DNA of 64,000 bases from Ignelater luminosus (GCA_011009095.1 VTPC01000426.1:1-64000), one strand, 5' to 3'; shown: positions 49,000-61,548, counted from the first letter of the stretch. Program-made: numbers and translations. Notes: generated from the sequence alone by a model not told the origin.

Positions 49000-49914
49000 A
49001 TGCTTGTGCAGGGTCAATGTTCTCCAGGTGATTTAGGGAAATAGGGTTGTGGTACTGTCTTTGGTACGCTGTTGGAGAGTAGCAGGAACGTAGCGGCAAT
49101 ATTATAATGTCATGGCAGTCGTTTTGCTAGTGAACTGTCAAGATCGTCAATTTTCGAAGTTTTTTTAAAAATTTTCTAAGTGTTTGGCATCGGAGAGGCC
49201 TTCCGCAAGTGTCTTTCTGTATAACTTTAATTCTAGGGGTAGCTGAATCAAACTATTACCCAAATATTTTGTTTTTTCAGCTTTTCAAACACAGGAAGAC
49301 TTATCGATCAGTAAGAAGTTGTAGTGCCTAAAAATCGATGGAAAATCTTCGGTACAGTGACTGTCATCCTAGGATGCAGATAATGCAGCTGTACCCAAGA
49401 TCTGGGTAGTTTGGGGACTTTTCGTCTTTATGATTCTTTAGATTGTGTAAATTACTAAAGTTATCTTACTGTCATCAAAAGTTTATAAAGCCAAAATTAT
49501 TACTTATTTCAATTAGCACGGAATGGTTTAGATTGATAGAAGTTCTTAATTGTACAAATGAACCAATGGCTATATTTGCAATCATTGATCAATATTGTTT
49601 GGAAAAGTGCGAAGAAATAGGTTTGGTCCCTTGCAATCGTTCCTTTTATGAAGTAAACTCGACAAGAAAGCTAGACTAGTCTCGTTCGAGTACACATTTT
49701 GGCAGACGTCTTACTGCAGCTACTGGTATCATGGCCAGGGTAAGGAGCATATTTCTATCGAGCTCACATTTGGGAATTTTAGGATTTCAAAGGCTGATAC
49801 GTATGTGCGATCATGCACACTCGTTATGCGCTGAGTTTTTAATTATTTTCTTGGGGAACTCACTGACAACTTTTGCACCAGGACATACGGATTTGATGTT
49901 GCTGTTACGTTGTA
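49000..49914. other. Non-coding stretch
   Basis: No recognisable gene is present. Plus frames of 75-78 codons (49443-49679, 49731-49958) lack known domains. A family B-like phrase, ACAAGAAAGCTAGACTAG, lies near 49661. Confidence 0.4.
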
Positions 49915-50990
49915 ATAATTTTATTTTTGTTTTATTTTCAATAATTTTCTCATGTTGAATTTTTATTGATTAGTTCCTTATTTTTATTATTTTTTTTGAT
50001 TATCTAAAATTCTTTTCTAAATATTTTTTAGAAATCAGCTGTTCTATTTTGAAGCAAATAATTATATTTCCATTTAGTCCTCCTAGCAATATCTAGTGAT
50101 CAAAATGCGTATTATGTGGAAATGACGGCGCATACGTTACTTTACAAGCCCTTCGGGTGCATTGCGAACCCTAACCACACTCTAGCCTTTCAACTGCAGA
50201 TCCCAAACGTATGTACATGTTAATTTCATTTCTTCAGCGATTTGAATTTCAGGTAAATTCGATTTTTGTATCCACTTTATTTTGCCTAATCCTTGATTAT
50301 TTCAATAGGATTGCCTCTTCTTTTTACCATATCGTCAATTATCGTTTTCTCGCTGTTTATCTATTTATACTGTATTGACGGCAATTCCGCTGCGAAAATG
50401 ATCTAAAAGGCGTGGTCGTCGTCATCTTGATCTATGTTTTATAATTGGATTATAATTCAATTATTAATCTGTTATGAAGAATTGGTTTATGGAATATTCC
50501 TCTACGTGGCTGGTGACCATCTCAATTTAAAATTTAGAATCAAAATAGTCGCTATCTGATACACAGAATATATGACAAGACAAAGAAAGGTATTTATTAT
50601 TTGAAAGTTCACTTGAATGAAGACTTGTTTATTTATTGGTCTCTAAGTTAGAATTTTATCACTTAAGTAGTGTAATATCAAATTAAAATTTATTTGAACA
50701 TCAATAAAATTCAGTTTTTTTGTCTTATGGTAAGGTTATTGTTTGACCTTGACCTTCACTATAAAGTATATTTATTTGTAATAGTTATTGTTTTTACACT
50801 TTATTTTTTTGACAAATCTCTGTTCTAAAGAGATCAGAGAGTCTATTGAAATTTTATCAATAAAGTTTGAGTAATAATTTTTGTATGTTTATCATATTTT
50901 GGTTCAGTTTTTAAACAGTTTTGACTCATCGTTATTCACATTTTTTTTAATCTTATTAATATTGTTATGAAGGCCTGCGAGGGTTATTAT
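49915..50990 (+). repeat. Dispersed repeat family C, copy 2
   Basis: It is collinear with the reverse complement of 34860-35965 over about 1.1 kb, so the two copies are inverted relative to each other with about 14 kb between them. It contains no surviving open frame. The similar level of divergence throughout suggests one old insertion unit rather than patchwork. Confidence 0.8.
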
Positions 50991-52712
50991 TTTGCATTAC
51001 TAAGATAAATCATCACCACTGAAACAATATAATATGAATGTTTTGTTTTTCTTAATTTAGGTGTGTAACATTTGTAGATTTATTCGATTATAATTAAATA
51101 TCATAACTATATGTTTTATCTTTTATTTTATTGAGAAAGTACTAAGCCTTTGGAAATATCTTTATCGTGCTTGTGCTTGGTGTTTGGTTTTACCTTCTTT
51201 TTCCAAACTACACTAAGGCAAATTACTTGTGTTTCGACACTGAATTTCCTTCCGATTTATAAAAAAGATGGGTGGCATCCCTAAAAATATCGTAGCAGGA
51301 GGTTCCCACGATTTTTTATAATTGGAAAAAGATCTTGGAGCCTCACCTTAAGCAAATATAAAATCAGTAAGCTAATTAAAACTGCTACATTACGCCACTT
51401 GTTAGTCACTTAGTTTGCCTCAAGAATCATTCACTACATTGCAAATCTTATTATTGAACAGCATTATCTATTAATACCAAAACCAAATATCAAACAGGTT
51501 CTTGACCTCGGTGTAAAATCCCATAAAAACCTGATCCAGAATCTGCATAGTATTTTTACTTTTAGTTTATTTTTTATTTCTTTTTGTGTAATTTCAGTTT
51601 TCTGTGCATTAATTACATGATAATGTTAATTTTGTAACAATATAATAATTTCGTTATATTTCTGTAGATTACTCAGTTTCACTATCTTGAAAAAGTACAA
51701 TGTTGTCCGTATCTATTTCTTATTCTAGTCATTATTTAGTGAGTTTACTGCAGTTGTCATTGCCTCTGTGTTTGCATTCGTAGACATGTTATACAGGGGG
51801 AGCTTAATGACTCTTTTGTTTTATTCCTTGTTATTTGGGTACATTTTAAAACTATGTTATTGGCCTAGACGTAATGTAAAAATTGCACGACTAGTTTCTT
51901 TAGCTGCTTTTTTTATTTTCTTGACATTTTTTTAAATTCAGTGAGAAGTTGAATTAAAAATGAAAAACTGCAACACCTACAAGAATTGAATTTTTAAAAA
52001 TATGATTAGAAGTTAGTTAATGCATTTAAAATTGTAAAATGAACAATTCGGTGGTAAAAATGTCACGAATTAAATGACTTCCCGTTGTCGGCAAATCCGA
52101 CAACTTTAAATTCTCTCCTTGTAAAATATAATACGATTACCAACTGAAAGAAGTAAATGAAACAAAGTAAACGGAAAGAGTACCCGGTCTGAAATAATCC
52201 AATTTCATGTAGTTTGAATTTGGATGCACCCTTTTCAAAGATTTTTTTTATTCGAATTTGTTCCGAGCTGTGCTTCCAGTTGTTTTGTTATGCTTTGTTT
52301 AAGAGGAGCTTTGGGATTTGTTGATGCTTCTTTTCTATTTCACATAAGTACATTTCTTCTTATTAAAACAAATAAAAGCAAACTATTTAATCGGATGTAA
52401 ATTTTAAATCGATATTCTTAAATTTAAATGGGTTAGAATTAGAACAAAGAAAAAAGGGAGTAAATAATTTAATAGGGGCAATTGAAACGTCGTATATTCA
52501 TTAAATTCTTAAAAGGGATACGCATAAAGCACCCGTATAACTCGTATTTCATCAGGAGATTTTCTGCTAATTAATATTTAAGGCACTTTTGACTCCGCAA
52601 GTGCTTTGTAAATAATTCAACAAGCTTTTTGTTCAAACTTGTGATGTAATTACCTGAGGTAGGTTTAATTACAGCTGTAAAATCTTAATATGTGAAGTTT
52701 TTCAAGTGACGC
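50991..52712. other. AT-rich non-coding stretch
   Basis: I see no gene, repeat or RNA that I can support in this stretch. Confidence 0.45.
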
Positions 52713-53177
52713 CTACTTAAGATAAAGTATCATTTTTGTGCAGAATTTATTAGCGAAAGGCGTTGCTATAATTAAAATGTGGCCGTTAATCCCAACATCT
52801 GGGATGCGAGTTGTTTCTATTGATTTCTCAATCATTATTTTGTAATAGAGTTCGTCAGGAAACGCTAACATTACAAATCCTTTATTCTTTGTTAAATGTG
52901 ATAGCAAGAAATGTTTTCCGAAGCTGTCACATCCAAAGCATTTCAGTAAGAGATAAGAGGTCGTTGGCGATGACAATGCGGGTGAAGTATCTAAATTTTC
53001 GGACGTTGGTGTTGTCCGTAAGCACCCGAGCAGCGATAAAAATTGGCAACTCTTTCTGTGAAGATGATTTAAAGAGTTGGATTTTTCCCATGGTGTCACA
53101 TAAAAGTAAACCCCAAGCCATTCATATGTTCCGCAAACATCCATATTCTGGAAAAGACTAATCAACTCGATACCCAC
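52713..53177 (-). CDS. Unrecognised 154-codon open frame
   Basis: This is the longest uninterrupted minus-strand frame outside a repeat. Its product would start MGIELISLFQNMDVCGTYEW. It has a Cys/Phe/Leu-rich middle and no signal peptide, domain or motif that I know. A 116-codon plus frame (52811-53161) and a 64-codon minus frame (52927-53121) overlap it, so the region is simply poor in stops on several frames. That fits moderately GC-rich DNA as well as a gene. There are no splice or promoter signals I can point to. It may be chance or a decayed element. Confidence 0.2.
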   Translation of the reverse strand: MGIELISLFQNMDVCGTYEWLGVYFYVTPWEKSNSLNHLHRKSCQFLSLLGCLRTTPTSENLDTSPALSSPTTSYLLLKCFGCDSFGKHFLLSHLTKNKGFVMLAFPDELYYKIMIEKSIETTRIPDVGINGHILIIATPFANKFCTKMILYLK

Positions 53178-54167
53178 AACATCCCCTGCGAACTCATCAC
53201 TGCGTCGTAATACTAATAAAGACCGACGCCTTTCGTGACAACTGATGATAATATACAGAGACGTACCCTTGAAATTATCCTTTGGGTATTATCTATCTTG
53301 GGGGGATTTTAGTTGTGTTTGCGTGCAAACTTGCGATTTTTCTGATATGATGCTCGAGTTAATTTGCAGCTTTATTTATTTATCCCTTGTTCCAGATTCA
53401 ATCAAAATTTGTTCCTTGCAATATTTTAAGAAAATTGAGTTATAACTCGTGTAAGTGGGTAATAATCTTGACATTCAGGAGTGAATTACAAAAATTTTCA
53501 CAGGAAAGTACGCTGTAATTCAGTAATACAATTTCCCTTATAAATTTTTTATTACGCCACAATTTGTAGTTGAAAAAGCTGAAAAAAAAGACGGATCACA
53601 AAAATGAACCTGCAATATTATAAGGGAACAATGCGCTGCTGCGAGTATAGAATTCTTTGCCAATTCTAATAAATTATTCTGTCTGCTATTGGAATAATGT
53701 CTACAATGACAATTTTATGTATTGTTGGTTTGTTCTTTAATATTTAAAGAGGAAATAATAAATTAGTAGAAATAAGTCTGACAAGCGAGGCGCGACTATT
53801 AATAATCACTGTTATTGTATAGTAGAGTAATATTTAATGTAGTAATCAATTTTATGGAAAGTGGAGTATTCTTTCAATACTTGAAATCCCTTAATAAATT
53901 ATGAAGAAATCGTTTGTCTAATCTTTCTGTAAACTGTAATCGTTATTAATTTTTAATTCGGCTTTTAAATATAATATGATTTTAACCAACCATTGACCTG
54001 GAGGAAAATCGCTTTTAAACTGAAGTGAAAAATCAGAAACTCGGTGATTTTAAATGTAAGAATTGACATATTGCAGAGAAATGAATCTCTCGTTGGACGA
54101 TATTTTAAGACGCAAACTTCCAATAGGAAGGCAAACACTCTTTAATTAATGAATTTATTTCGAAAAT
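53178..54167. other. AT-rich non-coding stretch
   Basis: I see nothing I can support here. Confidence 0.45.
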
Positions 54168-54169
54168 TA

Positions 54170-55064
54170 CACTGACTCACTAAAGTATAGGCACAGCAAT
54201 AAAATTAGAATTAATTTCGTCTTTATTTCGAAATAAGAAAATATTATGCATTATAAGCTACATAGGCTTTTTAAATATTCCATTTACTTAGTGATTGATC
54301 ATTAAAAAATACAAGAATTGGTAAGAAATTAACTTAAAACATTAATAACACAAAATGCTGTCCGCAAAAGTATGGACACGTTTACATTACGCGATGTGTT
54401 ATGGGAACTCCTACAGACATCTAGATTACATATTTCAATGAACACATTCAGGGGATGCCCCGAAACAAATAATCTGCTTAAGTATCAAAAACTCAGTCAG
54501 TGTACCTTCTTAATTAGTGTAAACACGTCGCAATGGGCGGAAAAGGTAAAGAAACTACAGTAGAAGAGAGGAAAATGATTATTAACCTTTATAAAGAACA
54601 CCGATGGTATCAAAAAGTTGGAGAAATAGTTAAAAGTAGCCGGTATACCTTTAGGAACATCGTACAAAAATGTCTAAACAATAAGAAGATAGAAAATGAA
54701 CCCAGAAGCGGCCGACCGAGAAAACTGATTGATAGAATGGAAAGAACAATCGTAAGAAAAACAAAACAAACTCCTAAGATCACTGCCTCGGAACTTAAAG
54801 CAATCCTGGGGGAGCAATTTTATCTGGTTGTTCATCAAGAAACTATACGTAGAGAACTGAGGCGTGCTTGTTTTTACAAAATTCTTGTTTCATTTGTTTT
54901 TTATCATAAGTTTGTGTTCAGTTTTATTTTTTGTATTATATTGATGTAGTCGAAACCACTAAATAGAAGTTTATGTAGTACGTTTACCTTTCATCTATGT
55001 ACTTTTTCTGTTTTAGTATTCTTTTTCAAAATTTATAACTGTGCCTATACTGAGTGAGTCAGTG
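54170..55064 (+). mobile_element. Internally deleted Tc1-like element (895 bp) with both ends
   Basis: The left terminal repeat CACTGACTCACT, AAA, GTATAGGCACAG (54170-54196) is inverted at the right end as CACTGACTCACT, CA, GTATAGGCACAG (55064 back to 55039). TA flanks both ends (54168-54169 and 55065-55066), the expected target duplication. Autonomous relatives are about 1.5-1.7 kb. This copy keeps the N-terminal part of the transposase but not the catalytic domain. It could have moved only with an enzyme supplied in trans. Confidence 0.9.
54533..54949 (+). pseudogene. Tc1-like transposase, N-terminal DNA-binding part only
   Basis: The frame begins MGGKGKETTVEERKMIINLY and gives two helix-turn-helix regions joined by a GRPRK-type linker. 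The first helix-turn-helix is at residues about 8-50. The linker, RSGRPRKLIDRMERTIVRK, is at about 60-78. The second region, ITASELKAILG to HQETIRREL, is at about 84-112. From residue about 115 the sequence turns into unrelated Phe-rich residues (YKILVSFVFYHKF), which marks the deletion point near 54880. The DDE catalytic domain of about 220 residues is missing. A truncated DNA-binding protein of this kind could in principle compete for terminal repeats, but nothing shows that it is expressed. Confidence 0.85.
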
Positions 55065-55066
55065 TA

Positions 55067-56438
55067 TATTAGCAGTATCTCTTCAGAATCTTCTCTTTTA
55101 TCAGCTTTCTTGAAATGCAGCATTAGATTTCTGAACCGATATTGTAGTATAGAAGATTTCAGTGAACATATAATACAATAAGCTAAGTGAAACAGGTATA
55201 TTGCAGCTTTAGATACTTCTGGGTGACCTTATTCAAAAGCTTGATATCTTGTGACATCTTTATTTAGCCTTCCAGAAATCAATCACAATATTTGATAAAC
55301 CAAAAGCGATTTATTTTGTTCTATGAATGATCTCAGTTTTATAATTGAACTAACATTAATTAGTATAGCTAAGTAAGTAGTCGGACATACTTGAAACTGG
55401 AACGAATTAGAAAGTCAACTGGTCAGAATTCGTGTGCCCAATTTATAGATGTTTCTGTAGGTTTAGAAAGGTGTTCGCCTAAAACCTTTGTAAGTAGAAC
55501 AAGCATTATGATACCTTTTGTTTGAGATTTTTGTATTGCTCTTCCTACAACCAAGGCAGCCAACTGACTAGTTCAGTGCACTTTTTATTATAATTTCTAG
55601 TTTTTATTTTGCTATAGTCTATCTTCTCGATCAACTTTTCCTTCTTTTGCTGTTTTTTTTTGTTTGGTACTTACAATAGAAGTCGTGGAGATTGCGCATA
55701 TTCTGGCTTGGTGACTGCGTTAAGTTGACCATAACCAACATTTTGATCAGTTCTTTTTTGAACTCAAAAATAAAAATTTCATTTGGTGAGAACTCTACAA
55801 TATCCTGTTCTAAAATTTTATTTAATTCTTCCGTAAGTAATGGCTTGAAGACCTGCATGTTATCCAAGGGTAGCAATTCCCCGAAAACACAGAACTGTCA
55901 CATGGCTAACTCGATAGGTCTGTGATAGGGTGGTTCGACGATACACCTCATGGGCAATATATCCTTGGACGACAGCGTCAGTAAACGGTCAAGATCAACT
56001 TCGCCACAATCCTACTATATGGACATTGTAATACAATAAATAAACTCGATATTTGCTTTACGATAATAACAGAAGTCAACTTGAATGATATACCCGGTAT
56101 AACAAAGCTTGCTTTACAATACAATAAATAGCTGGACCACTGTAGTAATGTCACTAGAATAAAGAAAGATAATTTGTGACAAGAATTGTTTATGCATAAG
56201 CACGACTGCAATTATAATTGAGTAAAATCGCTTTATCTGAGTGAGTAAAAGAAAATAAAAATAGTATACTTAGTGTGCAACAACCCCTTTATGACAATTT
56301 AACAAAGCAGCTAGCAGGTGGTTTGTTTTGGAAAATGACCTGACGAGTTGGCCAGTTGAGTTTTGTTGCCACGTGTTATCTCGCTTCCATTCGTGTAATA
56401 TATCATTCATTTCCTCTAGTTTGCTCTCATGTATTTTT
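55067..56438. other. AT-rich stretch with one unrecognised open frame
   Basis: The minus frame 55876-55631 (81 codons) starts with an alternative start (TTG). It has a protein-like composition (LTEELNKILEQDIVEFSPNE, then FEFKKELIKMLVMVN) and ends near a GTAAGT that could be a donor. I do not recognise it, and it could be an exon, a TE fragment or chance. The rest, including the minus frame 55978-56211, shows nothing I can name. Confidence 0.25.
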
Positions 56439-56565
56439 AGGCTTGTTCTAACATAAATCTCAAACTATCCCTGTCACGAGTTTGTCCAAAAAATTTCCTC
56501 TGCGCATACTCGTGACTATCACAGATAGTTTGCTACTAGTTTGAGAGTTATGTTGGAACAAACCT
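56439..56565. mobile_element. Hairpin MITE (127 bp)
   Basis: The arms AGGCTTGTTCTAACATAA and the rest of about 28 bases at 56439-56466 are inverted with a few mismatches at about 56538-56565 (reading AGGTTTGTTCCAACATAAC on the minus strand). A second inner inverted pair (TCACGAGT with ACTCGTGA) adds to the fold. The outer flanks, GTATTTTT and TTGTATTT, are similar and could be a degenerate 8-bp target duplication, as for hAT-type elements. It has no coding. Confidence 0.7.
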
Positions 56566-57299
56566 TTTGTATTTATACATCGAATCCATCCAATATGTAT
56601 TGGTAAGTACCGAAAGCACCAGGCCCTGGACAGCAAATTCAAAGGTTGTCGGACTCCAAGTAGTTCACAATAGTTCAGCATCTGAAATAACTTCAACCTG
56701 AACACACAAACAACGATACGGGTTTAACAAAAATATGCAACAGTGCGTGAAGCCCACTTAAGAATGCTAATAATTTACAAGTATGAAATGAAAAATAATT
56801 CATAAACGATAAGATCTTTGGTTTACAAGCTAACTTTCTTGTTATATAAACAGAAAAAAATAAAAATATGTAAATATAGTTGTAAATGGCACAAAAGAAA
56901 AATAAATTAATTAAGTCTGACGGTCAGCGGACTATAAACAAACTACTTCTATGCTTTCATAAATAAATATAGAGCTTTAGAAGCGGCTTTTAAACTAATG
57001 GAGACTTATCTTGTTTCATATTTAAACTCGATCTAACTCCAATTGCTTAATCTGTAACACTGAAATGCGAATAATTATAAAGAACGGAATAAGCGGCAAC
57101 CAGCAGGCTTTTCGTCCTTGTCCTTATTTAATCTCTCTAAATCTTATTCTAATCCAAATTTTACCTAAAGCTAATATTTTTACCTCACGAACATTTACAT
57201 TGACTTCTTGGTGTTTATTCCACAAAGTGTCTTGAGCTTATTTACTTCTTGAACTATCACAGATAATTTATAACGATACCCGCACTAATATATTTTTAC
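56566..57299. other. AT-rich non-coding stretch
   Basis: I see nothing I can support here. The minus frame at 56460-56705 overlaps the MITE and is a by-product. Confidence 0.4.
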
Positions 57300-58620
57300 A
57301 CAATAGTAGATGCGTCGGTCCACAAGAGTTGGCTCTGACAATAAGGTTCCTTCAGCTTCGGCATAGCTGCGAATTCGATTTCAGGCTCGCATAAATAAAT
57401 ATTTGAAAGCTCCAGTAAGTGTTTTACTAGTACGCGGAGTGACAAGACACGATAACACAATTTCGCGTCACATTTAAAACGAGGTTTGATCTAACCGAGA
57501 TCACGATAAACGATAACTTTGTTGACGCCAGGGAATTCAACAATAAATCACTAGTTTTCGTCGTAGCTTGTTACGATCAGCGAGACGCTGCACTGGGTCT
57601 CTTACACCTCGAAGGTTTTCCACGATACGAACTAAATAGTTCTCAAGAAGATAAGGTAAGTAAAAAGTTTTTCCAACGAAACTATACCACCCAAAACACC
57701 TTTACTTACTTTATGGTAAATGTGACCATTGACTGGCTTTGACAAGCCAAAAGATCTTATAGAGTTAACTACTCGTCGATTCCAACGATTCTTCTTATGA
57801 AATGCTGGGTTTAGCTGACTTTAAGGTCAATCAAGAAAATATCCCAGGACTGAAACTAACGTAGTGACGGCTCTTTTATTAAGAGAAACTCTGACGGAAA
57901 TAACAAAATGGGGCGCTTAAAATGAATGCAATCTCACCACTAAGTCGGACAAGCGCAAGACATCTCCATTGGACAAACATACTTAGAATCCCCACAATCT
58001 GATTTGCTACTAAAGTAATAATATTTCTAAGATAAAACAAGAAATACCAACCCCAACGAGAAGTAAATATATTTGTCTGGCTTTGACAAGCCAAGAGCAT
58101 TTTACAGAAGAAATACAAAACTATCGAAATTAAATAAATACAATAGAACATTTCACGGTTCTTAGACTACCACGGTTACTTCGTAGGCTGTAATCCGATA
58201 CCGTGACATAGCGAAATATGCCAGATTTATAGCTTACTTAGCAATCAGCAACGCGCCTTGGAAGATTTATTGGCGTCGAATTATTAGCTAACCCGTATAT
58301 GAGATAACCGTTTTGTCTAAGAATTGTGGGAACATTATCATACAAAAATGAAAAGGAAATGCACTACCTAAACGCAAAATAATATTTTGCTTTTGCAAGC
58401 GGCACTTACCGCGCATACAAAACAATTCAAATCTTAAATCTACTGTATTACGAGAAAGCGTGGCGCTTTTTTATTGCGGTGGCGAGATTTGTACGACGTC
58501 GACGGACCGTGCTCGGGCGCCAGATCTTATAGAGTTGACTACTTGTCGATGCCAATGATGGGTCTAGCTGACTTGAGCGAAAGCACGTTAGGTTTCTTTA
58601 AGGTCAATCAAATTGTGATT
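57300..58620 (-). repeat. GC-richer region with direct repeats, possible LTR-element relic
   Basis: About 85 bases at 57752-57834 and 58522-58611 are direct, diverged repeats (AGATCTTATAGAGTTRACTA, CTGACTT, TTAAGGTCAATCAA). On the minus strand the second copy is followed directly by TGGCGCCCGAGCACGG (58522-58507). This closely resembles a primer-binding site complementary to the 3' end of tRNA-Lys, as used by many LTR retrotransposons. A palindrome TGGCTTTGACAAGCCA occurs twice (57734-57749 and 58078-58093), the first right beside the other direct repeat. A strong donor (AAG then GTAAGT) lies at 57653-57661. No gag or pol coding was found, and the repeated block is shorter than a usual LTR. 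Confidence 0.35.
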
Positions 58621-59845
58621 TATTTAACAAGCATGAGCGGTATTTAAACAGATTCAGGCAATAAAAGCATAAAAGGAGAAGCGGTACTAATTGGTCAGTT
58701 GAAGTGTTTGTATAACGGTAATTAGCTGTTTTTCGACTGCTGTTGTTAGAAGATGGCCAGAATATGGTAAATTGTCAGCTGTCAAATGTCTGAACCGGGT
58801 ATGGGACTTGTATGGATATTACAGTTAAGATGGGGACGCTGGGAAGGGAGCGTGCGAGGTGGGTTAAGACGACTTGTCAAGCGCATCTCACTATTAATTA
58901 TTTGGAATGGATCATTTTTAAATAAATATTTACAATAAGTAGATTAAATAATAATTAAATTGAGGGTCGGTTATACCAGCTAAATCAACTTAAGTTCAAC
59001 TGCATAAGAATTCTATTGTTTCTATGCAACACTTTCTTCTTTGCAGTGAAACAATGAAATGCAAACAAAGATACCGCGGCGAGCTTTGACTGGCGTACAA
59101 ACACTTTTCTTAATGATCCACAGGTGACTTTTTGTCTTCAGCTTAGGGCTTCACAGCCCCAAATCTTATTGGTAATCGACTTGCTGATTCGATGTATCGT
59201 AGATTGGTAGTTGTTTATTGGTAAGAATAGGTCACAGTTAATCAGAATAAAGTAAAGCTAACACTGTAACGTTAATGTAACTTACTAATTGAAGGTAATA
59301 TGTAATTTTAATAATGTTTGTTATGAATTTAAATAAAAAAAGGATGTTGACATTTTTAAACAAACAAAACAAAATTAATTGAGATATTATTTATGCAAAA
59401 CCGAAAAAGACAGACAGGCACACACAGTAAAAATGGAAATAAAAAGTAAATTTTCCAAATTGACTTTTCGAGCTGGAAGCACATTATTTTCTTGTGGGTC
59501 CATTAATTTAAAGTTAGAGCTTTGCGCTGTAATAAGATAGTTGTGTTTGTGATCAATACTAATAACATCAGCAAATTTTGTCTCTAAACAATTATCGTTA
59601 CATTTTTATTGCTGCAATTAATGGAATGGTTTTTGCTAATTTATTGAAAAGCAACGGTCACACCCATTTATCATTAGGCAATTTGTCCAGAAACCTATTA
59701 ATTGATATTTGAATCATTTTAATTAGCGATAGTAATTGGTGTTTTGACGGATTTTTTTTGGTGCGCAAATGCTGTAGATTGTAGAAGCTTAATTTGAATT
59801 TTATAGGTTGTTTAAAAAGTACGTGTAACTAATGTATTTATTTTT
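58621..59845. other. AT-rich non-coding stretch
   Basis: I see nothing I can support here. Confidence 0.45.
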
Positions 59846-59926
59846 TTACAGGTAAGCTTCGAAGTGTCTGTCTACGAGATCGTCGACACTACTCAGATTG
59901 TAGTATTACGTTAAAAATAGGGTAAG
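59840..59926 (+). promoter_or_regulatory. Candidate recursive splice site (zero-length exon)
   Basis: ATTTATTTTTTTACAG ends at 59851 and is followed at once by GTAAGC, so an acceptor and a donor are juxtaposed. This is the hallmark of ratchet points in long insect introns. A second donor-like site (AGG then GTAAGA, about 59919-59926) lies about 68 bases downstream, as expected for an RS-exon. It would belong to a plus-strand gene spanning the window. The surrounding lack of coding sequence fits a long intron, but no flanking exon is visible here. Confidence 0.35.
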
Positions 59927-61548
59927 AAAAATAATTTATTGAAAAGCAACTTTGAAAATTTGTAATAATAATTTCTTAAAGTAAAGTACTTAGATCAACT
60001 CACGTTATATCTAGTTTCCGTATCCTACAAGTAACTCCTTTATATCTAGTAAATGTAGCTTAGAAGGAGTTCGCAAGTTTAATTTCAAAGCACGAACATA
60101 GATGTACAGCAAAGTTTTCTTAGGACGAACTAAGAAAATCCAATATATTTGAAACGATGACTGCTTTCAAAATTGGAAATGTGTATCACAGCTTAGCAGC
60201 ATATAAAAAACTCCCAGTTGCTTTAAAATCCACTAGGATGTTACTTGACATACTTGAAAATTTAATGTTAGGTGACAGTTGTTGCTTTGGATAAAACTCG
60301 AGAATTTATCTTGAAAACTTTTTGATGGATATTTGTTTTTTAGCTTCAAGTTAAACTGGTAAACCTTCTTGTTTTAGTTATTTGAAACGTAAAGAATTTC
60401 AAGATTCTAAATCTGAAAGTTTGATTTTCTTATTACCTATCTATTCGAGTCGAGCATGGGAATTCTTTTCTAATAGTAAAAACGTGACGCTGAGATTTTT
60501 CCCCATTTAAAATTGGATGGCAAACTTGATTTAATTAAGTTGTCATTCAAATTGTCTTCTCTTGTAAAATTAGAACTTCTTGAAACTTTTCAGTCTTCAA
60601 GAATTTACGACATAGTTTGAGCGTGTAGATATATGGCGAAAATGAATATCTTGCACTTGCAGAGTAATGAACCAGGGAATTTCAAGAAGCAGCAGCAGCA
60701 GCACTAGTAGCGGCGTTATCCAATGTTACGTGAAATTTTATACGGGTTCCACTTCAACTATTTCTAATATCAAAGTTTTAGACATGGTTATTTGCGTATT
60801 TTAGCTTATAACTTTGCCTTGGCTCTTCTATCTACTAACGTAATTTTCTAACGCTCTGCTGAACATGAATGAAGCTAACTAAATTAGAAAGCCTCTTCCA
60901 CTTATTATGGACATGTTTTGTTTTGTTTACTTCATTCTTCACGATTCATTGACGATAGATAATTATAATATTATAATCTTAAAGAACATATAAACAGATT
61001 TACATAGAAATAGATATTAATACGGAAATAAAACGTTGGCTTCAGACAATTACGTATGCATCAGGAACTTTGTGCAAAACAAACAGATTATTATTTATTA
61101 CCTTGTTTAGACTTATTTAATTGCTTGCACTATTCATTAATATTTATCTGCTGAAAACTGTTTTGTTTATTTTCTTATACCAAGTGTCAACAAAGATAGA
61201 ACCACCCTCGCTTTTCTTAACAATTTATTTAAAAAGAAAGAAAAAACGAGACTAGCCTAAAATAATAGAAAAAGACTATGTAAATCTCAGAGAAACATTA
61301 ACACAAACTTGTGAAGACTTTGAAAAATAATCACTGCACTTTTGGTAATCTAAAATGCAACAAGAGAACAATTTTTGGAAAATTCGAAATAAATACAATT
61401 TCAACAAATAAAATCTAAGATCAAGATTTTATCTATAACTTGTAGTAAACCAAAAAACAAAAATTTACTACTCTAAATCTCACTTTACCTTACCCCTTAC
61501 CCCGAAGAATCCCGCTGCGATACAGATCTGATCGTAGAGATGAAACAG
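59927..61548. other. AT-rich non-coding stretch
   Basis: No gene is seen. An (AGC)5 run lies at 60688-60703. Confidence 0.45.
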
